A stretch of DNA of 5,519 bases from Eubacteriales bacterium (lineage in GTDB: Bacteria; Bacillota_A; Clostridia; Lachnospirales; Lachnospiraceae), in contig JAUNAE010000256.1 in assembly GCA_030527765.1 (NCBI GenBank), positions 1-5,519 of the forward strand. Direction: 5' to 3'. Numbering within the stretch: position 1 is the first letter of the stretch; every line of letters starts with the position of its first letter. The notes beneath the pieces were generated by a model. It was given only the letters and a program-made list of their open reading frames with translations, was not told where the DNA came from and searched no databases. Shown here one piece after another: positions 1-5,519 of this stretch. Both the position numbers and the translations under genes were made by a program.

Positions 1-39
1 ATATACAATCATAGTAGAAACAAGTAGGTGATATTTAAC

Positions 40-45
40 AGGTGG
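40..45 (+). promoter_or_regulatory. Ribosome binding site deciding the gene A start
   Basis: AGGTGG sits six bases before ATG 52 and is the best Shine-Dalgarno match in the leader. It favours ATG 52 over the in-frame GTG at 28, whose upstream sequence has no strong purine-rich match. Confidence 0.6.
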
Positions 46-51
46 AAGACT

Positions 52-993
52 ATGACAATAACAACAGCGGAAGCGTTGGTTGATTTCGATTCGCCGTTCT
101 TTTCTGAAGTAGCAGATGTGATTTTACTTGATCGGACGACAAAGAAAAATATAATCTGGGCAACAGACCAGTACGGAGAATATGGCGAGGAATATTCAGA
201 TAGATACCAAATTCGACCTGAACACTTGTGCGGTAATGAAATTGTAAGGCCGCGCATCTTAAAGTCGTTGGAGGAGCAGCAGGCACGTACTAGGTCAAAA
301 GCAGAAGTATTCACGCCTGCATGGCTTTGCAATCAGATGAACAACTATTTAGATGACGATTGGTTCGGACATTCTGGTGTCTTTAATATTTCAGGTACAG
401 ACACAAACGAATGGATTCCTACAGAAGGGAAAATAGAGTTTCATAGTACAAATGGATGGAAAAAGTACGTAGACTCAAGACGACTTGAGATCACTTGCGG
501 AGAGGCCCCTTACTTGGTATCCAGATACGATGCTTCGACCGGTGAAATGATCTTGCCGCTCCTTCGTAGAATAGGCCTTTTTGATCGTAAAATGCGGGTA
601 GTAAATGAGAATGCGGAAGACAAGACAGAGTGGCTTAAATGGGCATTTCGTGCATTACAGAGCTGCTATGGATATGAGTATCAGGGAGACAGTCTAATAA
701 TTGCACGTATGAACGTGCTTTTCTCATTTATTGATTATTATCGGTCATTTGTGCAGTCAGAACCTGATCCTGAAACGCTGCGTGAAGCAGCTAAGATTAT
801 CAGTTGGAATCTGTGGCAGATGGACGGATTAAAAGGAGTGACGCCGTTAGGAGTCCCGTATGAAGAGTATCATCAGATGACAATTTTTGAGTTGTTCGGA
901 GAAACAGAAGAAAACAAAGCATTGCCGTGCAAGATCTTTGACTGGAGATCAAAAGAGTCTGTGCTTTACAATGAGATAAGGAAAGATAAGTAA
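52..993 (+). CDS. Methyltransferase front-half subunit (motifs X, I, II, III; no motif IV), split DNA adenine methylase
   Basis: This 313-residue protein is probably the SAM-binding subunit of a two-part DNA N6-adenine methyltransferase, of the kind often annotated 'restriction endonuclease subunit M'. Seen: a motif X-like EVFTPAWLCNQM (85-96), a motif I-like LEITCGEAPYLV (145-156) with E146 and G150 but Ala152 where the second glycine usually sits, and a motif II-like YGYEYQGDSLIIAR (206-219) with acidic E209. SWNLWQMDGL (251-260) is placed like motif III, with D258 as candidate acid. No (N/D)PP(Y/F) motif follows; the protein ends about 50 residues later, and the next methylase gene opens at motif IV. 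I chose ATG 52 because AGGTGG lies six bases upstream; a GTG at 28 would add eight residues but has a weak site. The stop is two bases before gene B. GC is about 43% by hand count. The family assignment is from motif order and memory, and no homology search was run. Confidence 0.85.
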   Translation: MTITTAEALVDFDSPFFSEVADVILLDRTTKKNIIWATDQYGEYGEEYSDRYQIRPEHLCGNEIVRPRILKSLEEQQARTRSKAEVFTPAWLCNQMNNYLDDDWFGHSGVFNISGTDTNEWIPTEGKIEFHSTNGWKKYVDSRRLEITCGEAPYLVSRYDASTGEMILPLLRRIGLFDRKMRVVNENAEDKTEWLKWAFRALQSCYGYEYQGDSLIIARMNVLFSFIDYYRSFVQSEPDPETLREAAKIISWNLWQMDGLKGVTPLGVPYEEYHQMTIFELFGETEENKALPCKIFDWRSKESVLYNEIRKDK

Positions 994-995
994 TT

Positions 996-1280
996 ATGAG
1001 CAACGACAATAAGATAAAGGATCAATTTGTTTTATACGATAGTGAAGAATTATATATGACAAAATTTTCTTCAGATGGGAGATTCCGACCAGGTCTGTAC
1101 ATAGTAAACGCTAGACAACGAAATCTTCCAAAAATGAAATTTGTCGGCGGGCACCCAGATGAGTGGTGTATCTTTCTTGATGAATTGACTAAAGATGAAT
1201 TGGCGATGATAAAAACGTTAGATGGACAACAATTAAATGTAGAGTGTCTATTAGAAAAGGAGAAGGAAAATGAAGTTTGA
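996..1280 (+). CDS. Unknown small acidic protein between the two methylase halves
   Basis: I do not recognise this 94-residue protein and assign no function. It is probably real: it starts two bases after the gene A stop, overlaps the gene C start by 11 bases, and the reading frame fills the whole interval between the two methylase genes. AAGGA at 978-982 is 13 bases before the ATG, longer than ideal, so translation may depend on coupling to gene A. The protein is soluble in appearance, with no signal peptide or membrane segment, and has a net charge of about -5 by hand count. A central part (residues about 31-60) is rich in aromatic and basic residues and includes FVGGHPDEW; the C-terminus is highly charged (LLEKEKENEV). 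GC is about 35%, like gene C and below gene A. Its place suggests an accessory of the methylase: a bridge between the halves, a specificity modulator or a regulator. That is inference. Confidence 0.7.
   Translation: MSNDNKIKDQFVLYDSEELYMTKFSSDGRFRPGLYIVNARQRNLPKMKFVGGHPDEWCIFLDELTKDELAMIKTLDGQQLNVECLLEKEKENEV
1256..1262 (+). promoter_or_regulatory. Ribosome binding site of gene C, inside gene B
   Basis: AAAGGAG lies seven bases before ATG 1270, within the last codons of gene B. With the 11-base overlap of genes B and C it points to coupled translation and fixes the start of gene C at residue MKFDYLIGN, just ahead of motif IV. Confidence 0.65.
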
Positions 1281-2295
1281 TTACCTGATCGGTAATGTAC
1301 CCTTCCAGGAGGTAAGACAAGGCCATAGCAATACTGCCACTCCTATCTATAATAGTTTTATGGACGAAGCATATAAAATTGCCGAAAAAGTAGAACTAAT
1401 TACACCAGCAAGATTTTTATTTGATGCGGGATACACTCCGCATAAATGGAATCAGAAGATGTTAAATGACGAACATTTAAAAATATTGCATTTTGAAAAA
1501 GATAGTAAGGCAATTTTCCCAAATACGGATATCAAAGGTGGAGTTGTTGTATCTTATCATGACATGACACAAAACTTTGGCGCTATGGGCATTTTTTCCG
1601 TTTATCCAAGCATGAATGGAATTTTACGTAAAGTAATAAAAACGAATGGTTTTGTCGGGTTGGATGAAATTATAGTGACAAGTTTTGCCTACCATTATAC
1701 TTCTACGATGTATGATGAAAATCCAACGCTTGTAGGAAGAAGTAGTAAGGGACACGAGTTTGATTTGCAGTCAAATACTTTTGATACATATCCAGAGATA
1801 TATGTTGAAGAATGCAATGATGGCAATTATATAAGAATACTTGGACGTTCTAACAATCAGCGGTGTTACAGATATATCAAAAGAAACTATGTAAAGAATG
1901 TAATTAATTTAGATAGTTACAAGGTTTTTATTTCAAAAGCGTCTGGGACAGGATTGTTTGGGGAAGCTTTAACGGATGGCATATTAGGATATCCTTCTGA
2001 TGGAGCAACGGTAACATTTTCAAGTATTGGAAACTTTAAAAGCGAAATTCAGGCCTTAAATTGCAAAAAATACATTAGAACAAAATTTTCCAGAGCTTTA
2101 TTGGGGGTGTTAAAGGTCACTCAAGATTTGACACCAAAAAAATGGAAATATGTCCCTCTTCAGGATTTCACAGTTGCTTCCGATATTGACTGGTCCACAT
2201 CGATTCACAATATCGATCTTCAGTTATACAAAAAATACGGATTATCCGATGAGGAAATAAACTTCATCGAGACTCATGTGAAGGAGATGGAATAA
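1270..2295 (+). CDS. Eco57I/TaqI-like methyltransferase back-half subunit with motif IV and target-recognition region
   Basis: This 341-residue protein looks like the catalytic-loop and DNA-recognition half of an N6-adenine methyltransferase. It begins at motif IV: FDYLIGNVPFQE (3-14), where NVPF replaces the usual NPPY/NPPF. ELITPARFLF (42-51) fits the strand after motif IV in the Eco57I/TaqI group. IFPNTDIKGGVVV (82-94) is another conserved-looking block. The C-terminal part resembles Eco57I-type recognition regions: YKVFISKASGTG (217-228), KKYIRTKFSRALLG (266-279) and TPKKWKYVPLQDF (288-300), ending in an acidic helix. Motifs X, I and II are absent, which fits a split enzyme with gene A supplying them. 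ATG 1270 is supported by AAAGGAG seven bases upstream; an earlier start is not needed because the same family of proteins typically opens with the FD-x-x-IGN strand. The stop TAA shares its last A with the ATG of gene D. GC is about 35% by hand count, clearly below genes A and D. Confidence 0.88.
   Translation: MKFDYLIGNVPFQEVRQGHSNTATPIYNSFMDEAYKIAEKVELITPARFLFDAGYTPHKWNQKMLNDEHLKILHFEKDSKAIFPNTDIKGGVVVSYHDMTQNFGAMGIFSVYPSMNGILRKVIKTNGFVGLDEIIVTSFAYHYTSTMYDENPTLVGRSSKGHEFDLQSNTFDTYPEIYVEECNDGNYIRILGRSNNQRCYRYIKRNYVKNVINLDSYKVFISKASGTGLFGEALTDGILGYPSDGATVTFSSIGNFKSEIQALNCKKYIRTKFSRALLGVLKVTQDLTPKKWKYVPLQDFTVASDIDWSTSIHNIDLQLYKKYGLSDEEINFIETHVKEME
2281..2286 (+). promoter_or_regulatory. Ribosome binding site of gene D, inside gene C
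   Basis: AAGGAG lies eight bases before ATG 2295 and inside the final codons of gene C. Stop and start overlap by one base in TAATG, so genes C and D are probably translated in a coupled way and made in related amounts. Confidence 0.7.
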
Positions 2296-5200
2296 TGGCA
2301 CAGACTATATCAGTAAAAACTGCCAAACAGATTGTTCCAACGATTTATTGTTATTCCACTCCGGAAATCCGTAGGCATGATGGATGGACGAAAATCGGTT
2401 ATACGGAGCAGGCTGTAGACAAGCGTCTTGGCCAGCAGATGCATACGGCGGACGTTGAATGGAAGAAAGAGTGGCAGGGAAATGCTACATATGAAGATGG
2501 ATCAGGAGAAGTATTTTCCGACCATGATTTTCATACATATCTGCGTAAGTGCGGTGTTGAACAGCAGCCAGGCAAAGATAACGAATGGTTCCATATAGAT
2601 GGTAAATTGTCAAAGGGAATGTTCTATGAATTTAGAGAGAATCGTGGGGCGATTGCTAATTCTTCGAAATCTGCAGTGATTCCTTATATCTTGCGAGATG
2701 AGCAGGAAGATGCGGTCACTCAGACATATCTGTACTTTATGGACCATGACGGAGGCGAATTTTTATGGAATGCAAAACCGAGATTTGGTAAAACTCTTTC
2801 CGTTTATGATCTCTGTAAGCAGTTGGAAGCGGAACGGGTATTGATTGTCACGAATCGTCCAGCAATTGCGAACTCCTGGTATTCAGATTATGAGAGATTC
2901 CTTGGAGTTGAATCTGGATATTATTTTGTTTCGAACAACGAAGGGATTAAAGATAAACCGCTAGTGATGTCAAGAGAAGATTACAAGCGAGTTGCCCTGC
3001 GGTCAAAAGATGATGAAGCACGTAATTGTATTGAATTCGTGAGTTTACAGGATTTAAAAGGATCCGTTTATTTTGGCGGAGAGTTTGATAAGCTTCGTGA
3101 GGTACAGGAATGGAATTGGGACATTCTTGTTATTGATGAGGCACACGAAGGCGTAGACACATACAAAACTGATAAAGCTTTTAACCGAATTAAACGTAAG
3201 TATACACTGCATCTGTCTGGAACTCCGTTCAAGGCACTGGCAAATGATAAATTCCCGGAAAAAGCCATCTACAACTGGACTTATGCAGATGAACAGCGTG
3301 CAAAACGCGACTATGTCGCAACGGAAGGTCAGGAAAATCCTTATGCGAATCTTCCAAAACTGAATATGTTCACTTACCAGATGTCCGAAATCATCCGTGA
3401 CTACTTGTCTAAAGGAATTGAGCTTGATGAAAATACAGAAGAATATGCATTCGATCTGAATGAGTTCTTTGCAACAACCGAGACCGGGCATTTTAAACAT
3501 AATGATGCAGTCGATCGCTTTCTTACGGCAATGACCACGCAGCAGAAATTTCCCTTCTCTACCGAGGAGCTGCGGGATGAACTGAAGCATACCTTCTGGA
3601 TACTTGATCGTGTAGACAGTGCCAGAGCTTTAGCAAAGAAACTCAAGGAGCATCCTGTATTCGGGCAGTATGAAGTCGTTCTGGCTGCAGGTGACGGCAA
3701 ACTGGATGACGATGATGAGTCTGAGAAATCATATGACAAGGTAGTTAAAGCGATCAAGAAGTACGATAAGACCATCACCCTGTCTGTCGGCCAGTTAACG
3801 ACTGGCATTACGATTCCTGAGTGGACGGCAGTGCTGATGCTTAGCAACATGAAATCTCCGGCCCTTTATATGCAGTCTGCTTTCCGGGCACAGAATCCTT
3901 GCCTGTTCCGTAAGGACGGCGGCTACTTCCGTAAGAAGAATGCATATGTGTTTGACTTTGATCCGGCGCGTACACTGACAATATTCGAGCAGTTTGCCAA
4001 TGATTTGTCCGAGGATACTGCAAGTGGCAAGGGGGACATGGATCAGAGAAAACAGCATGTACGAGAACTGTTGAACTTCTTTCCTGTTATCGGCGAGGAT
4101 ATGGACGGTGAGATGATTGAGCTGGATGCAGAGAAGGTTTTGTCTATTCCACGGAAAATCCGTTCACAGGAAGTCGTCCGCCGTGGCTTTATGAGTAACT
4201 TCCTGTTCCAGAATATTTCTGGTATTTTTGCTGCACCGCCAGAAGTTATTGATATCATCAAACAGTTTACACCTGCCGAAGAAGGTGAGCTGAATATCAC
4301 AAGCGATACGTCTGACGATTTATCTTTAAATGACGATGGTGATGTAGAGGTGTCAGATGAACTGGTCATTGGAGTAACACAGGATATCTTCGGCGATAAG
4401 ATCTATGATGTGCAGTCGTCACTTATGGATACTGTAGAGCAGCTGAAGGAAGAGAACGAGAAAAAAGATGTCTTCGATCAAGTGGAAATCTTGAAGAAGG
4501 CGTTTCAGCGAGATGCTGTTAGTCCATTATTAGAAACAGCACGTAAGGAATATGGAAAAGACCTTTCTAAATCAGAACAGAAACGTCTGGAAGGTCGGAT
4601 CAAGAAGGAAACGGATAAAAAGATTGAGCGTGAGTACGGGGAATATGATATTCAGCGCAAAGTGTTGGAACATGATTTACAGGAGGCTATTCACGAAGCA
4701 AAGACTTCACATGAGGAAAAACAGATCCGAGAAGAATTTGCAGAAAAACAGAAACAGATAACGTCCGATTTTACGGATAGAATGAAGGATGTCGTGGAAC
4801 AGGTCATACAAGATTCCAGCCGTGATATTGTAGAGACCGTGGAAACAAGTAAGCGTGAGAAAGCAAAAGATGCCATTGAGGATGATGTCAGGGCATATCT
4901 GCGAGGGTTTGCTCGTACAATCCCGTCCTTCTTGATGGCCTATGGCTCTGATGAAGTAACACTTGCGACGTTTGACCAGATCATTCCGGATGTTGTTTTC
5001 CAGGAAGTGACTAGTATCACGTTGGATCAGTTTAAGATGCTTCGAGAGGGAGGGGATTATATTGATCAAGTAACGGGAGAAAAAAAGCATTATGCAGGAC
5101 ATCTGTTTGAACCGGTAGTGTTTGATGACTCAGTACGAGAATTCCTTCGCAAAAAGAAAGAACTTGCAAACTATTTTGATGAGGCAAGTACAGAGGATAT

Positions 5201-5519
5201 TTTTGACTATATTCCTCCGCAGAAGACGAACCAGATTTTTACGCCGAAAAAGATCGTGAAAAATATGGTGGAAATGTTGGAGAAAGAAAATCCGGGATGC
5301 TTCGACCGAGATGACAAGACCTTTATCGACATGTACATGAAATCTGGATTGTATATTGCTGAGATTGTAAAACGGTTGTTCCAGAGCGAACGCATGAAGA
5401 TGTTGTATCCAGATGAAGTGGTCAGGTTAAAGCATATATTTGCAAAGCAGGTCTATGGACTCGCTCCGACCGAGATCATCTATCGCATCGCTTTAAGTTA
5501 TATTCTTGGTTTTAGTGAT
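2295..5519 (+). CDS. GIY-YIG nuclease / DEAH helicase-translocase / degenerate methyltransferase fusion, restriction subunit (3' end beyond window)
   Basis: The reading frame is open for 1075 codons and runs off the window. N-terminal residues 16-100 look like a GIY-YIG (T5orf172-like) nuclease: IYCY (17-20), WTKIGYT (31-37), R44, acidic D76/D78 before H80 where a glutamate is usual, and EWF (97-99). A superfamily-2 helicase follows: Walker A-like AKPRFGKT (160-167), TNRPAIANSW (186-195), DEAH (281-284), SGTPF (308-312), motif V QLTTGITIPEW (500-510) and motif VI QSAFRAQNP (527-535). Residues about 705-860 are highly charged and probably long helices or coiled coil. RGFARTIPSFLMAYG (870-884) recalls the C-terminal part of type I HsdR proteins. 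The end carries a motif X-like QIFTPKKIVKNM (980-991), then DMYMKSGLYI (1012-1021) at the motif I position and VYGLAPTEII (1053-1062) at motif II, both lacking expected residues. The likely role is ATP-driven translocation and DNA cleavage directed by the partner subunits. No frameshift or internal stop is seen. GC of sampled lines is about 46%. Confidence 0.9.
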   Translation, partial: MAQTISVKTAKQIVPTIYCYSTPEIRRHDGWTKIGYTEQAVDKRLGQQMHTADVEWKKEWQGNATYEDGSGEVFSDHDFHTYLRKCGVEQQPGKDNEWFHIDGKLSKGMFYEFRENRGAIANSSKSAVIPYILRDEQEDAVTQTYLYFMDHDGGEFLWNAKPRFGKTLSVYDLCKQLEAERVLIVTNRPAIANSWYSDYERFLGVESGYYFVSNNEGIKDKPLVMSREDYKRVALRSKDDEARNCIEFVSLQDLKGSVYFGGEFDKLREVQEWNWDILVIDEAHEGVDTYKTDKAFNRIKRKYTLHLSGTPFKALANDKFPEKAIYNWTYADEQRAKRDYVATEGQENPYANLPKLNMFTYQMSEIIRDYLSKGIELDENTEEYAFDLNEFFATTETGHFKHNDAVDRFLTAMTTQQKFPFSTEELRDELKHTFWILDRVDSARALAKKLKEHPVFGQYEVVLAAGDGKLDDDDESEKSYDKVVKAIKKYDKTITLSVGQLTTGITIPEWTAVLMLSNMKSPALYMQSAFRAQNPCLFRKDGGYFRKKNAYVFDFDPARTLTIFEQFANDLSEDTASGKGDMDQRKQHVRELLNFFPVIGEDMDGEMIELDAEKVLSIPRKIRSQEVVRRGFMSNFLFQNISGIFAAPPEVIDIIKQFTPAEEGELNITSDTSDDLSLNDDGDVEVSDELVIGVTQDIFGDKIYDVQSSLMDTVEQLKEENEKKDVFDQVEILKKAFQRDAVSPLLETARKEYGKDLSKSEQKRLEGRIKKETDKKIEREYGEYDIQRKVLEHDLQEAIHEAKTSHEEKQIREEFAEKQKQITSDFTDRMKDVVEQVIQDSSRDIVETVETSKREKAKDAIEDDVRAYLRGFARTIPSFLMAYGSDEVTLATFDQIIPDVVFQEVTSITLDQFKMLREGGDYIDQVTGEKKHYAGHLFEPVVFDDSVREFLRKKKELANYFDEASTEDIFDYIPPQKTNQIFTPKKIVKNMVEMLEKENPGCFDRDDKTFIDMYMKSGLYIAEIVKRLFQSERMKMLYPDEVVRLKHIFAKQVYGLAPTEIIYRIALSYILGFSD

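Noticed and set aside
2..9. TATACAAT as a possible -10 promoter element
   Set aside because: It is an imperfect match at the window edge, the -35 region would be outside, and such AT-rich strings are common. No operator or dyad supports it.
2..31. Tail of an upstream gene ending TGA at 29-31
   Set aside because: Only nine codons are visible, and other frames also close within 40 bases, so it cannot be told from chance.
9..332. Minus-strand frames of 107 and 78 residues opposite gene A
   Set aside because: They are antisense to the gene A frame that carries conserved methylase-like motifs, and have no protein features of their own.
2772..2795. Helicase Walker A (AKPRFGKT) as a broken ATPase because its first glycine is missing
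   Set aside because: The GKT core, DEAH, SGTPF, motif V and motif VI are all intact, and relaxed first positions are common in restriction-type SF2 helicases, so an active ATPase is more likely.
3054..3850. Long minus-strand open frames (178 and 149 residues) opposite the helicase
   Set aside because: They lie antisense to a frame with clear DEAH helicase motifs, overlap one another in different frames, and give low-complexity Ser/Cys/Phe-rich products typical of shadows.
4552..4761. Plus-strand 69-residue frame inside the charged helical part of gene D
   Set aside because: It is an out-of-frame reading of a Lys/Glu-rich coiled-coil region, which gives Arg/Lys-rich nonsense; the main frame is uninterrupted.

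Overview
The window looks like part of a restriction-modification or phage-defence operon from a low-GC Gram-positive bacterium, most likely of the Clostridia/Lachnospiraceae type. That placement is an inference from AAGGAG-type ribosome binding sites, roughly 35-46% GC, tightly packed genes, and the resemblance of the proteins to families I remember from Firmicute mobile elements and defence loci. It cannot be settled without a search. All genes are on the + strand, there is no RNA gene, insertion sequence or CRISPR array, and almost every base is coding.

Layout. Bases 1-51 are a short leader, perhaps with the tail of an upstream gene. Gene A (52-993) encodes a 313-residue protein with the front half of an amino-methyltransferase: motifs X, I, II and probably III, but no motif IV. 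Gene B (996-1280) encodes a 94-residue acidic protein that I do not recognise. Gene C (1270-2295) encodes a 341-residue Eco57I/TaqI-like protein that begins directly at motif IV, written NVPF instead of NPPY/F, and continues into a target-recognition-like C-terminus. Gene D (2295 to the window end, open) encodes at least 1075 residues: a GIY-YIG-type nuclease domain, a DEAH superfamily-2 helicase/translocase, a long charged helical region, and a second methyltransferase front half whose motif I and II residues are degenerate.

How the genes may work together. A and C together supply the full motif order of one gamma-class DNA adenine methyltransferase, split exactly between motifs III and IV, so they probably form a two-subunit modification enzyme. 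D is the likely restriction subunit, with the translocase coupling to a GIY-YIG nuclease instead of the usual PD-(D/E)XK domain. Because D also ends in a methyltransferase-like front half, it may dock on C as A does, which would make C a specificity subunit shared by the modifying and the cutting complex. This last step is inference. Genes B and C are about 35% GC, against about 43% for A and 46% for sampled parts of D, as if the B-C cassette had been exchanged between more constant flanks.
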